DNA from: a virus
Strand: one strand, 5' to 3'
IMG/VR virus record: IMGVR_UViG_3300035703_000033
Location: 1-64,000 of that record
Length of the DNA: 64,000 nt
Shown here: positions 46,470 through 55,821 of the stretch, piece by piece
How the letters are laid out: each line of letters opens with the position of its first letter
Position numbering within the stretch: the first letter of the stretch is position 1
Notes under the pieces: generated by a model
The model's input: the letters and a program-made list of their open reading frames with translations, nothing else
Told to the model about the DNA's origin: nothing
Databases searched by the model: none
Made by a program: the position numbers and the translations under genes

Positions 46470-47061
46470 GAATATTATCTATTATGAAAATGTATTAGAT
46501 AACCCATATGAATTTATTGAAAAAATAGAAAGTTTAGATATATCTAATAATAATTCAAGCCATATTAGCAAGTGGGAAAAGTGGAGTGCAAGTAATGCTG
46601 ATCAGCAGTACGGCATTTCTAAAAATGGTAGATTTTCTAATATGCATTACAGCACTGCGGAAGATATAGAAACCTCATTAATTTCGTATAAAATTAAAGC
46701 AATATCTGATTTATGTTTTGCTAACTATAAAGCTAACACTGGAGTGGATATGCTTAAGTTACCAGATTACTTTAGTATTAGGAAGTATGATACTGGAGCA
46801 GACATGGGAAAGCACGTGGATTCAGAGGATCCAACAGATAAGTCTCACCCAGTAGTTTCTGGAGTTCTTTATTTAAATGATAATTACGAGGGTGGAGAAA
46901 TTTACTTTCCAGAACAAGAAATTAAAATAAAGCCAAAAGCTGGAAGTATGATCATGTTTCCATCCTATAGACCATACTTTCATCACCCATTAGCAATTAC
47001 TAAAGGAAATAAATACATGATTCCATTTTTCTGGTATCCATTAGAAACGGTTTGGGAATAA
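46447..47061 (+). CDS. 2OG-Fe(II) oxygenase 5 (P4H-like)
   Basis: 204 residues. GKHVDSED gives His-x-Asp, PYFHHPLAI the distal His, and GNKYMIPFFW a Lys anchor. LYLNDNYEGGEIYF is close to the other paralogues. Confidence 0.85.
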   Translation: MLIKKLDENIIYYENVLDNPYEFIEKIESLDISNNNSSHISKWEKWSASNADQQYGISKNGRFSNMHYSTAEDIETSLISYKIKAISDLCFANYKANTGVDMLKLPDYFSIRKYDTGADMGKHVDSEDPTDKSHPVVSGVLYLNDNYEGGEIYFPEQEIKIKPKAGSMIMFPSYRPYFHHPLAITKGNKYMIPFFWYPLETVWE

Positions 47062-47068
47062 ATGTATA

Positions 47069-47728
47069 ATGAAAGCAAAACAAAATTTTTGGTCAACTCT
47101 ATATGAAAGGTCACAAACAAAAATGATGTACTTACCCAATGTTCTTGGAGATAGCTGTGTTTATTTTAGAAATACTATCTCTGAACCACAAAAATTAATA
47201 GAATTTATTGAAGAGTGCGAAAAAGATCAATCAACACATAAGTACCTAACCAGCTGGTCAGAGATGACTGACTCTATTATGTTTAAAAAGTTTTTGCTTG
47301 AAGAAAGCGATATATCAAAAAGGAATAAACAAAAGCTTCTTTATATATATAATAGCTTTAAGGCTGGGATAGACTATTGTAAAGAACATTATTCTAATTT
47401 TGCTAAACAAGAAACATCAGATATAAAGCCTTTATATCTATTTAAGTCTAAGCCACTATCAGAAGGAGAAAGAGATCAGGAGTACTCTTTGCCAGATAGC
47501 TCACAATCTATTTCTGTTTATTTGATGATGAATACAGAAGCTGAAGGTAAGGCATTCTGTTTAAATAAAGAAAAGTCTATATATATCTACCCAGAGCCAT
47601 GGAGTATTGTTATGGTTCCAGATAATCTTTCACACTCAGAAGGCATCAATGCTAATAGTGAGTTGTATTATTTAAAGACAAAGTTTGAGCTAGGGGCAGA
47701 AAAGCTGCAATGCAGTAATCTGCTATAA
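47069..47728 (+). CDS. degenerate 2OG oxygenase paralogue
   Basis: 219 residues. The strand order and the YIYPEPWSIVMVP and LSHSEGI blocks align with the active paralogues, but the His-x-Asp pair is not found (LFKSKPLSE in that place) and the 2OG anchor is replaced (ELYYLKT). It keeps a full reading frame, so it may be a non-catalytic partner rather than a pseudogene. Confidence 0.6.
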   Translation: MKAKQNFWSTLYERSQTKMMYLPNVLGDSCVYFRNTISEPQKLIEFIEECEKDQSTHKYLTSWSEMTDSIMFKKFLLEESDISKRNKQKLLYIYNSFKAGIDYCKEHYSNFAKQETSDIKPLYLFKSKPLSEGERDQEYSLPDSSQSISVYLMMNTEAEGKAFCLNKEKSIYIYPEPWSIVMVPDNLSHSEGINANSELYYLKTKFELGAEKLQCSNLL

Positions 47729-47729
47729 T
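47724..47729 (+). promoter_or_regulatory. -10 box of leaderless gene
   Basis: TGC-TATAAT (hexamer 47724-47729), 6 bp before the ATG at 47736. Confidence 0.6.
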
Positions 47730-47735
47730 TAAATA

Positions 47736-49421
47736 ATGTCATATTTAGCATCAGTACTCAAAGACTACCCAGTGGGATTCTGGCCACTTTCTTCAAGTGC
47801 AGAGGATAAGTCTGGATGCGGAAATGACGGGGTTGTAAGTGGCACACATCAGTTCGGCAAAAATTCTTTAATACCGTACTCTGGTGAATCAACAAGAATA
47901 GCTGGATCATCGTATATATCAATACCGCTAGATAAAGATTATTATTCTTCTTCTGTTTTGCCAGCAATTGCAAATAGCTCAAGTTCAACAAAAGAGTTTA
48001 CTATAGAGCTATGGTTTAAGCCAGAGTCTGATTTCTTACAAGAGTCTCCTTTGTTTGCTGACGTACTAAACGGCACTGGAATTTTTTATCAAAACGGTAA
48101 TATAATATTTAAAATAGAAGACGTTTCGTTAGAGTATACATTAAGCAATATAAATAAATCTTTATATATCGCATGTATTTATGGTGTTAATAGTATGTCA
48201 ATATATGTTGACGGAGAAATTGTTGCTACAAAAAATACAGACGGTTTTAAATTTGAGGCAGAGGGTGTAGATTTTCAGGTTGGCCCAGTCGTTGGACCGT
48301 CGGATTCATTTTTAATTAATGGAATTTCTGTTTACAGGTATGCATTAAGCTCAGATCAAATATATGGAAGATTTTCTAACTTATATAATATACCTCCAAT
48401 ACAAATAGCAGATCCAAATAATGGTTCATTATTTGAGATTAAAAATAAGGCATATGGTAGAAAATTTACATTTAGTTATCCAATCGATAAAGACTGGTCA
48501 GAAATAGCAGAAAGCCCTGTAAGGCGCAATGAAGGTTACGGGTACATAGAACTAAGCCAAACTGATGGCGAGGTCTCTAAAGAGCTTATAGACGTTCTAT
48601 CAATACCATCTATGGAAGAGTACAACCACTCAGTAATAGAATGGGAGGGAGACAATGGAGTATCAATCTATATATCTCAAGATAACTCTACTTTCAATGA
48701 ATGCAAAAATGGTCTTCCTCTTCCAATATCTGATTTTACAAAAAGTGTTATTTATTTAAAGATAAAATTTACTTCAAGTAATGCTCAGCGCTTTAATCCA
48801 AGATTACATAAATTAAATATATCTTTCTTTAAAGATGTAAGAATTTATTCAGAAAATAGCGCCAGCTATATTGCAAAGTCAACGGGCGGAAGCCATGATT
48901 TTGGTTTCACGTGGAACAATAAGCCAATACTCTCACAGTCTAAATATAACGGTCTACGGGCAGAGGCTAAATTCAGTTTATACACAGACAGAGATGTCCA
49001 TACCCTAGAAACCTTTTATACACCAGATTCTCTTGAGGCAGGATCATTATTTGATCAGCTTTCATGGAATGGGGCGGGAACACTAAGTAATCCCAATATC
49101 CTAGCCCTATATATCAACGGAGAAGACAAGACATCAGAAACATCAGTCTCTGGCTTATTTGAGGTAGGACAATTACACCATGTTGTAGTAGTCCTATCAG
49201 ACTCAATTACTGAAGAAATAGTATTTAATGATGGATCAAATGAGGCCCTATATCAGTATATAACCATATATGAGAGCCAAATGGATGCAGTTACTGCACA
49301 GGCTCATTATGAGATGTATGTGGATAGTGTCTCTACTATTGCCGTCGGCGGGTCACTGTCAATGACAGAAAATTCAATAAACTACTATGATAATGATTGG
49401 GTAGTGATACAAAATATTTAA
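47736..49421 (+). CDS. LamG-like (concanavalin A-type) tail protein
   Basis: 561 residues. FTIELWFKPES followed by IYVDGEIVATKN is a LamG/laminin-G jelly-roll signature (about 20-210); a second weaker copy lies at about 375-560 (VVVLSDSIT, IYESQMDAV). Probably a carbohydrate-binding tail component. Leaderless start. Confidence 0.7.
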   Translation: MSYLASVLKDYPVGFWPLSSSAEDKSGCGNDGVVSGTHQFGKNSLIPYSGESTRIAGSSYISIPLDKDYYSSSVLPAIANSSSSTKEFTIELWFKPESDFLQESPLFADVLNGTGIFYQNGNIIFKIEDVSLEYTLSNINKSLYIACIYGVNSMSIYVDGEIVATKNTDGFKFEAEGVDFQVGPVVGPSDSFLINGISVYRYALSSDQIYGRFSNLYNIPPIQIADPNNGSLFEIKNKAYGRKFTFSYPIDKDWSEIAESPVRRNEGYGYIELSQTDGEVSKELIDVLSIPSMEEYNHSVIEWEGDNGVSIYISQDNSTFNECKNGLPLPISDFTKSVIYLKIKFTSSNAQRFNPRLHKLNISFFKDVRIYSENSASYIAKSTGGSHDFGFTWNNKPILSQSKYNGLRAEAKFSLYTDRDVHTLETFYTPDSLEAGSLFDQLSWNGAGTLSNPNILALYINGEDKTSETSVSGLFEVGQLHHVVVVLSDSITEEIVFNDGSNEALYQYITIYESQMDAVTAQAHYEMYVDSVSTIAVGGSLSMTENSINYYDNDWVVIQNI

Positions 49422-49469
49422 TTTTGTCATATAGCATGACAAGATATGGACTTTGGCACTATAAAGTGG

Positions 49470-49475
49470 TAGAAT
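49470..49475 (+). promoter_or_regulatory. extended -10 promoter of portal operon
   Basis: TGG-TAGAAT (hexamer 49470-49475), 9 bp before the ATG at 49485. Two inverted repeats (TTGTCAT/ATGACAA near 49423-49443 and CACT/AGTG near 49458) lie just upstream. Confidence 0.55.
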
Positions 49476-49484
49476 AGTCAACAT

Positions 49485-49826
49485 ATGGATATCAAAAGAA
49501 CTGGATTTAAAGTTAATGACCACGAGTCAACGCTTGGCATATACGTTTGGAAAATGCCAGATGGAAGATGGATTGGCGACGACGATGGAAATTTTCTTTC
49601 TATAACCTCAAAAGAAGGTAATAGAGAAAGAATGAACTTGCTTGCTGACGCAGTTAGATCATACGGTATTTATGAAGGACAACCTCACTTTTTATCTGGT
49701 CGTAGAAAGATTGATGACGAAGAATTTGAGTATCAACAGCAGAGATTGAAATGGGGTCTAACTCCAGATCCTCTTGATATTGGTGTATACAAGGATAGTC
49801 TTAAGGAGTTAAACGGTGGCAAATAA
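49485..49826 (+). CDS. hypothetical protein upstream of portal
   Basis: 113 residues, Arg/Asp-rich, with PDGRWIGDDDGN. Overlaps the portal start. Small proteins of this size often precede actinophage portals; role unknown. Confidence 0.6.
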   Translation: MDIKRTGFKVNDHESTLGIYVWKMPDGRWIGDDDGNFLSITSKEGNRERMNLLADAVRSYGIYEGQPHFLSGRRKIDDEEFEYQQQRLKWGLTPDPLDIGVYKDSLKELNGGK

Positions 49827-51411
49827 TATGATGGAATTTGAAGATGAAAACAACTCTGTCGAAGAGATTGAGATTTCAAATACAGCAGACTGGATGAAGT
49901 TCTCTTCTCCAGTTGTGCAAACAAGCAATGATCCATTTAAGATTGAAAATGAAGAAATTTTAAAGGTATCAGGAATGTCTCCTACTTTCAGAAGAAAAGT
50001 AAGTAGAGATTTGCAAAAACGTTTTACTGGAATTGATGGAGCACAGACACAGCAAAATCTTTTACAGCAGGCAGTCACTGGCTATGCAATGTTTGATTTG
50101 GTTGAGCCACCATATAACCTTGAATACCTATCTTCTATTTATGAAATATCTCCATATAACTACGCAGCTATTAATGCGAAGGTGGCAAATATTGTAGGAT
50201 TAGGTTTTGATTTTATTGAAACAAGAAAAACAAATGATGCTCTTGATGAAATTGCAGATGAGAAGCAATTAGAAAGAGCACGACGAAAGCTAAGCAGAAT
50301 TAGACAAGATCTACATGAGTGGCTTGAAGATTGCAATGATGAAGAAACATTTAAAGAAACATTAATTAAGTTTTATACCGACGTTGAGTCTACAGGAAAT
50401 GGATATCTTGAAATCGGAAGAACTACATCTGGAAAGATTGGATATATTGGACATATCCCATCCAAGACAATGCGTGTAAGAAGATTACGTGATGGTTTTA
50501 TTCAGTTGCTTTATGGCAAGGCTGTGTACTTTAGAAACTTTGGCGATCAGGAAACACCAAATCCTATAGCTGGTGGACTTGATAGACCAAATGAAATTAT
50601 TCATTTGAAGAAGTATACCCCTAAGAATAACTACTATGGAATTCCAGATATTATTGCTGCTCAAAATGCAATGGCTGGAAATGAGTTTGCAGGAAAGTAC
50701 AACCTAGATTATTTTGAAAATAAGGCAGTTCCAAGATATATTATTACTGTTAAGGGTGCAAAGCTTTCATCAGAGTCAGAGCGTAAGTTGCTTGAATTTT
50801 TCCAAGTAGGATTGAAGGGTAAAAACCACAGATCTCTGTACATACCTCTTCCAGCAGATTCTCCAGACTCAAAGGTTGAATTTAAAATGGACCCAATTGA
50901 GGCGGGGTCTCAAGAGTCATCATTTAATATTTATCGTACATCAAATAGAGATGAAATATTAATGGCTCATAGAACTCCTATTAATAAGATAGGAACACCA
51001 GCTGGTGTTAATTTGGCAGCAGCTAGAGATGCCGATAAAACATTTAAAGAGCAGGTTTGCAGACCAGCTCAAGAAAATTTAGAAAAGAAATTAAATAAAA
51101 TTATTGAAGAAATGACTGATGCCTTGAAATTAAAATTCAATGAATTAACCTTGACAGATGAGGATACTCAGTCAAAAATTGATGAAAGATATTTAAGATT
51201 CCAGGTAATGACACCTAATGAAATTAGATTAAGAATGGGTCTTGTGCCAAGAGAAGGCGGAGATAAACCAGTAGATTTAGCAGCCCAGGCTGCTGAGGTT
51301 AAAGCTCAGGCACTTCAGACCAGAACTAGAGACCAGGAAAGATCCTCTAACTCCCCAGATATTTCGGGGGATGGTAGAAATGCAAAGGGAGATGGAAGAC
51401 AAGTTGAGTAG
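49816..51411 (+). CDS. portal protein
   Basis: 531 residues from GTG 49816 (an ATG lies at 49828). PSKTMRVRRLRDGFIQL, FGDQETPNPI and PINKIGTPAGVNLAAARDADKTFKEQV are PBSX/HK97-type portal features. It forms the dodecameric DNA gate at one head vertex. No terminase is encoded upstream in the window. Confidence 0.85.
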   Translation: MANNMMEFEDENNSVEEIEISNTADWMKFSSPVVQTSNDPFKIENEEILKVSGMSPTFRRKVSRDLQKRFTGIDGAQTQQNLLQQAVTGYAMFDLVEPPYNLEYLSSIYEISPYNYAAINAKVANIVGLGFDFIETRKTNDALDEIADEKQLERARRKLSRIRQDLHEWLEDCNDEETFKETLIKFYTDVESTGNGYLEIGRTTSGKIGYIGHIPSKTMRVRRLRDGFIQLLYGKAVYFRNFGDQETPNPIAGGLDRPNEIIHLKKYTPKNNYYGIPDIIAAQNAMAGNEFAGKYNLDYFENKAVPRYIITVKGAKLSSESERKLLEFFQVGLKGKNHRSLYIPLPADSPDSKVEFKMDPIEAGSQESSFNIYRTSNRDEILMAHRTPINKIGTPAGVNLAAARDADKTFKEQVCRPAQENLEKKLNKIIEEMTDALKLKFNELTLTDEDTQSKIDERYLRFQVMTPNEIRLRMGLVPREGGDKPVDLAAQAAEVKAQALQTRTRDQERSSNSPDISGDGRNAKGDGRQVE

Positions 51412-51464
51412 TCCTGCTCAACCATTATTTGCCTTTTTATATATAGCATATTAAAATTAACTAT

Positions 51465-52823
51465 ATGAATATCGAAAAATCCTATTGGTCTTCTAATGGC
51501 GATGCCATTAATTTATCAGTTCCTTTCACTAAAGTCAACCGTGAAAGACGAACTGTATCTGGCTTTGCAACGCTAGATAACATAGATCAAACTGGTGATT
51601 TGGTTACAGCAGAAGCAAGCCTAGAAGCATTTGAAAAGTTCCGTGGAAACATTCGTGAGATGCATGGATCAAATGCAGTTGGCAAAATGTTATCCTTTAG
51701 ACCAGAAACATTTTATAATCCAGAAACACAAGAGATGCACACTGGTGTATATGTAGATGCATATGTTTCAAAGGGCGCACAAGATACCTGGGAGAAAGTT
51801 CTAGATGGAACTCTTTCAGGTTTTTCTATTGGCGGAAAGATTATTGAATCAGATAATGAAGTAAATAAGTCTACAGGAAAGTCTGTGCGATTTATTAAGA
51901 AGTATGCTTTACTTGAGTTGTCCCTTGTCGACTCACCAGCAAATGAATTATGTAATGTTCTTTCTATCTCAAAGTCAAACGGACAAATGGTATATAAAGG
52001 AATTGCAGTAGAAACAGAAACAGAAAATATTTTTTATTGTGAAGAAAGCGATTCAGTTTTTCTATCGCCAGAAGAAACATATGTCTCACCAGTAAGTGGA
52101 AAGAATGCAACACTAATTGGATGGGTAGAAAAGAATGATAGCAATAAGGCTAAAGAAATAAATAAGATTCTTGATTCGTTTAAGAATTCAAGATTACCGT
52201 TGCCTGATACACATATCGCAAAACAGGCAATTGGAGAAGGAGGTAATGAAGTGGAAAACGTAGAGAATACAGAAATTGTAGAAAAGCTACGGGCACCAGA
52301 AGCTCCAGCAGTGGAGCCAGCAGCAGAAGTTGTTGCTGAGCCAGTTGTTGAAGCGACTCCAGATTCTCCTGCATCTGATGAAGATGCCGCAGAAGAAGAA
52401 GTAGCTACAGAAGACACTTCTGCCGAAACTCTCGAAAAGGCAGCCGACGTATCAGAAGTTGAGGTTGATGAACCTGATTTTGCAAAGATGCTCGGTGATC
52501 TTAAGGGATTCTTTGCGGAAACCCTTAATAAGGCGTCGGAAAACAATGCTGCACAGGTTACAGAGATTAAGTCTACTGTTGAATCTTTCAGCAAGAGTGT
52601 CGACACAAGAATTTCGGAGTTAGCAGAACAACATACTGCTTTATCAAAAGCAGTTGAAGAAATAAAGAACACAATCTCTACAGTAGAGAAGCGTGTTGAC
52701 GCAGTAGAATCAGATACTGCAATTAAGAAGTCCTCAGACCTCGGCGGGTCTCAGGAGATTACAATCAAAAAGTCAAGATGGAACGGTTCTTTCCTCGGTT
52801 CTGTCAATGAACTATTTAACTAA
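51465..52823 (+). CDS. prohead protease fused to scaffold-type tail
   Basis: 452 residues. Residues about 1-170 are an XkdF/S78-type protease: IREMHG (His), GTLSGFSIGG (Ser) and LVDSPAN. The C-terminal half is Ala/Glu-rich coiled coil (about 275-420) and should act as internal scaffold. Confidence 0.82.
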   Translation: MNIEKSYWSSNGDAINLSVPFTKVNRERRTVSGFATLDNIDQTGDLVTAEASLEAFEKFRGNIREMHGSNAVGKMLSFRPETFYNPETQEMHTGVYVDAYVSKGAQDTWEKVLDGTLSGFSIGGKIIESDNEVNKSTGKSVRFIKKYALLELSLVDSPANELCNVLSISKSNGQMVYKGIAVETETENIFYCEESDSVFLSPEETYVSPVSGKNATLIGWVEKNDSNKAKEINKILDSFKNSRLPLPDTHIAKQAIGEGGNEVENVENTEIVEKLRAPEAPAVEPAAEVVAEPVVEATPDSPASDEDAAEEEVATEDTSAETLEKAADVSEVEVDEPDFAKMLGDLKGFFAETLNKASENNAAQVTEIKSTVESFSKSVDTRISELAEQHTALSKAVEEIKNTISTVEKRVDAVESDTAIKKSSDLGGSQEITIKKSRWNGSFLGSVNELFN

Positions 52824-52841
52824 AGGTAGGTGAAAAAAATA

Positions 52842-53897
52842 ATGAGCAATGAACTATTAGAAAAAGCAGTTGCAGCTGATACTACCGTAACAGGTACTAT
52901 GGAAGGCGCTCTCTCAGGTTCTGGCATCCACGTTGGTGCTACATCTAAGGGTGGTCTTTTGAATCCAGAGCAGTCTGCTCGTTTTCTCGATTACATGTTC
53001 GATGCAACAGTAATCGGTAAGGTGGCTCGTACAGTTCGAATGAGAGCTGACACCACCGAGATAGATCGTATTGGTGTTGGTGAAAAGCTAATGAAGCTTG
53101 CTACTGAAGCAGATAATACTGCATCAAATTCAGCAGTTACTTTCTCCAAGATCTCTCTCACAACAAAGAAGCTTCGCCTAGATTGGGAACTTTCGACTGA
53201 ATCTCTTGAAGACAATATCGAAGGTGCTGATCTCGAAGATCATATTGCCAGAATGATGGCAACACAGGCAGGTAACGACATTGAGGATGTTCTCCTTAAT
53301 GGTGATACCTCTCTAACAGGAGATGCACTTTATAAGTCTTTCGATGGTGCTGTTAAGCTTTCAAAGGCTAACGGTCACGTCGTTGACGCAGAGGGTGCTG
53401 CAATTTCACGTGCTGTATTCAACAGCGCATTGAAGGCACTTCCACGTAAGTACAAGCAGCGTCGTGCAGACCTTAGATTCCTTTCAGGTTCAAACTTGAT
53501 CCAGGATTATCTATACTCTGCATCACTACTTGGAGATTACGGCTCAAACAACCCACAGGATATCGCTTCAAGCGTAATCCGTGGAGCTGGCGTACAGCCA
53601 CTAGGTGGCCCAGCAGGATATGTCGCACCATTTGCGTTCGGCATTCCAGTAGTTGAAGTTCCACTTCTTCCAGAAGCACAGGACGGAGACTACTCTGGCG
53701 CAACAGGAAACCACGGTGATATTCACTTGACATTCCCAAATAACGTTGTTATTGGTATCAAGCGTGATGTTACTGTATATCGTTTCTTCTGGCCACGTAA
53801 GGACTCTATCGAGTACACAATGTATACTCGTGTAGGTGTTCAAATCGAGCAGGCAGACGCTTGGGTCGTTGTTAAGAACGTAAAGGTTGCTTCCTAA
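52842..53897 (+). CDS. major capsid protein (HK97 fold)
   Basis: 351 residues from MSNELLEK, with AGGTAGG site. Position after the protease, highly optimised codon use and a spine-helix to E-loop order (RTVRMRADTTEIDRI, NDIEDVLLNGD) fit an HK97-type capsid subunit. Followed by a strong terminator. Confidence 0.88.
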   Translation: MSNELLEKAVAADTTVTGTMEGALSGSGIHVGATSKGGLLNPEQSARFLDYMFDATVIGKVARTVRMRADTTEIDRIGVGEKLMKLATEADNTASNSAVTFSKISLTTKKLRLDWELSTESLEDNIEGADLEDHIARMMATQAGNDIEDVLLNGDTSLTGDALYKSFDGAVKLSKANGHVVDAEGAAISRAVFNSALKALPRKYKQRRADLRFLSGSNLIQDYLYSASLLGDYGSNNPQDIASSVIRGAGVQPLGGPAGYVAPFAFGIPVVEVPLLPEAQDGDYSGATGNHGDIHLTFPNNVVIGIKRDVTVYRFFWPRKDSIEYTMYTRVGVQIEQADAWVVVKNVKVAS

Positions 53898-53918
53898 TTT
53901 TTAGGAATTAAACTGCCG

Positions 53919-53952
53919 AAAAGCCCCTAATTAAATTTAGGGGCTTTTCCTT
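53919..53952 (+). terminator. rho-independent terminator
   Basis: Perfect 12-bp stem (53919-53930 with 53937-53948) and T-rich tail, after the capsid gene. Confidence 0.9.
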
Positions 53953-53967
53953 TTAATTGACTAATGC

Positions 53968-53973
53968 TATAAT
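53968..53973 (+). promoter_or_regulatory. extended -10 promoter
   Basis: TGC-TATAAT (hexamer 53968-53973), upstream of the connector operon; an AGGAG site precedes the ATG at 53999. Confidence 0.65.
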
Positions 53974-53998
53974 TTATTTAAGTAGAATAGGAGATTTT

Positions 53999-54400
53999 AT
54001 GTCATTTGAGACATTAAAAGTATCTGAGTTAAAGAAGGTAGCCGAAGAATTCGGTGTAGATACAGAAGGACTAAAAAATAAGTCTGATATTGTGGCCGCA
54101 TTGGCTGAAGAGGGAATTACCTGGAATCTATATCAGGATACAATAAAGAAAATTGAGGAAGAATCAGTGCCAGTAGAACAAGAAGTTTTACCAAAGTTTG
54201 ATGCAACTAAAGAGATTGCTGAAGATCAAGTATTGGTTAGAATGACACGAGCTAATTTTAGATACGATATAATGGGTAAGACATTTACAAAAGAGCACCC
54301 ATTTGTTGCTATGACAAAAGATGATGCTCAGAAAATTTTTGATAAGGAGGAGGGCTTTAGACTAGCAACTCCAGCGGAAGTTAGAGAGTTCTATAACTAA
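53999..54400 (+). CDS. HeH/LEM-SAP-like head protein
   Basis: 133 residues. LKVSELKKVAEEFGVDTEGLKNKSDIVAAL is a SAP/HeH helix-extended-helix motif, common in small head-associated phage proteins. The C-terminal FDKEEGFRLATPAEVREFY resembles a head-completion domain. Confidence 0.65.
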   Translation: MSFETLKVSELKKVAEEFGVDTEGLKNKSDIVAALAEEGITWNLYQDTIKKIEEESVPVEQEVLPKFDATKEIAEDQVLVRMTRANFRYDIMGKTFTKEHPFVAMTKDDAQKIFDKEEGFRLATPAEVREFYN

Positions 54401-54409
54401 GCCTATAAA

Positions 54410-55393
54410 ATGGCAGAGGTATTAAAAAATACAAACGCTCCAGTTTACCATCAGGTATTCTGGAAAGGCGGTGTACAGGATGCAGATGATCTACCAGTAG
54501 TTAAGGTATATGATATTTCTGAAGATCCATTTACCGACTCTCCTTCTGAATCATACTATCTTTTAGATATAACTGCTGAAAAGGATGAAACAAACATAGG
54601 GCTGTATGCAGTTTATATACCAGTGCTATACACATCAAGTAATGCTACTCTTAGATTAATGTGGCAGTATGAAGTTGAGTCACAAGAAATGGAATACAGC
54701 CATGATTTATTTGTGGTTACTCCGTATGCAGATTTATATCAAGCATCCAATATGCTTGGCATAAATACAGATCCATCAGACCCAAACTATAGGTCATATA
54801 AAGAACTAGCAGCGGCTGAAAGATATGCAAGAAAAAGAATTGAAAACGCTACTGGGCAAAAATTTTATCTATATAATGATGTTGCCAGAGTAATTGGCTA
54901 TGGTTCAGATATTTTACCATTACCAGAAAAAATATTTAGGTTAAGAAAATTATATATGAACGATATTCTAATGGTTGATAATGTTACATATCCAAATGTA
55001 AATAATTTTGGGTTCGATGTAGAAATTTCAGAGACTGGTTTTGGCTTAAGGATAAATAAATCCAGCTTACTTGATAACACGGTATATGTAGCAAATGGTA
55101 TGGTTCCACCAACAATACATGACTCAAGTGGTGTGTTTAAGAATAATGTTGAGTACGAGATACAGGCTACATTTGGATGGAAGAAGGTTCCAGACGAAAT
55201 AGAATTAGCTGCTATAGAGTTAATGAAAGACTTTTTCTCTAAAGACACTGTTTGGAAAAATCAATATATTAAAAATATACAGACATTTGACTGGCAGTTT
55301 GAGTATAACTCTGATGTATTGAGTGGAACTGGAAATGCATATGCAGATAAGTTAATTTCTGGATATGTAATGGACAAGGTTGAAATAATATAA
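54410..55393 (+). CDS. head-tail connector (gp6-type) with N-terminal extension
   Basis: 327 residues. A beta-rich N-terminal domain (about 1-110) is fused to a helical YKELAAAERYARKRIENATGQKF domain typical of phage head-tail adaptors. Overlaps the next gene. Confidence 0.65.
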   Translation: MAEVLKNTNAPVYHQVFWKGGVQDADDLPVVKVYDISEDPFTDSPSESYYLLDITAEKDETNIGLYAVYIPVLYTSSNATLRLMWQYEVESQEMEYSHDLFVVTPYADLYQASNMLGINTDPSDPNYRSYKELAAAERYARKRIENATGQKFYLYNDVARVIGYGSDILPLPEKIFRLRKLYMNDILMVDNVTYPNVNNFGFDVEISETGFGLRINKSSLLDNTVYVANGMVPPTIHDSSGVFKNNVEYEIQATFGWKKVPDEIELAAIELMKDFFSKDTVWKNQYIKNIQTFDWQFEYNSDVLSGTGNAYADKLISGYVMDKVEII

Positions 55394-55821
55394 TGTCATC
55401 CGTAATAGATGCCGTTTTATCCATGAGAATGGATGTATATAAACAAGTTGATTTGCAAGATCCAAATACTGGAGCATTAAAAAAAGAGTGGATGTTTGAC
55501 AGAACAGTAGATTGTCACGCAAAAGGGGTTATAAGTAATTCCGCTACCTCAAGATCTAGCGATAAGCAAACCTTTGATAATAGATATTCTAATGATCAGG
55601 TTATACAGGTCAGAACATCTGGTAGGATTACAGCAAGAGAAAAGATAACAAATATACAAAATAGAGAAGGTGTTTGTATATGGACAGAAATAAATTTTCC
55701 TAGCGACACTCCAACAGTTTTTGAAGTAGTAGGAACAACTCCTATTACAGACCCCTTTGGCAGAGTTGTAGGATATAACTCTACAATGAAGAGGTCGGAG
55801 AATCAGCAAATTGGCATCTAA
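55393..55821 (+). CDS. head-tail joining/stopper-like protein
   Basis: 142 residues, small beta-barrel type, with DPNTGALKKEWMF and GRITAREKI. Its place between connector and tail terminator fits a head-closure protein. Confidence 0.6.
   Translation: MSSVIDAVLSMRMDVYKQVDLQDPNTGALKKEWMFDRTVDCHAKGVISNSATSRSSDKQTFDNRYSNDQVIQVRTSGRITAREKITNIQNREGVCIWTEINFPSDTPTVFEVVGTTPITDPFGRVVGYNSTMKRSENQQIGI

Noticed and set aside
52034-52672. 212-codon reverse-strand ORF
   Set aside because: Complement of the Ala/Glu-rich scaffold region; Ser/Ala-rich, no ribosome site.
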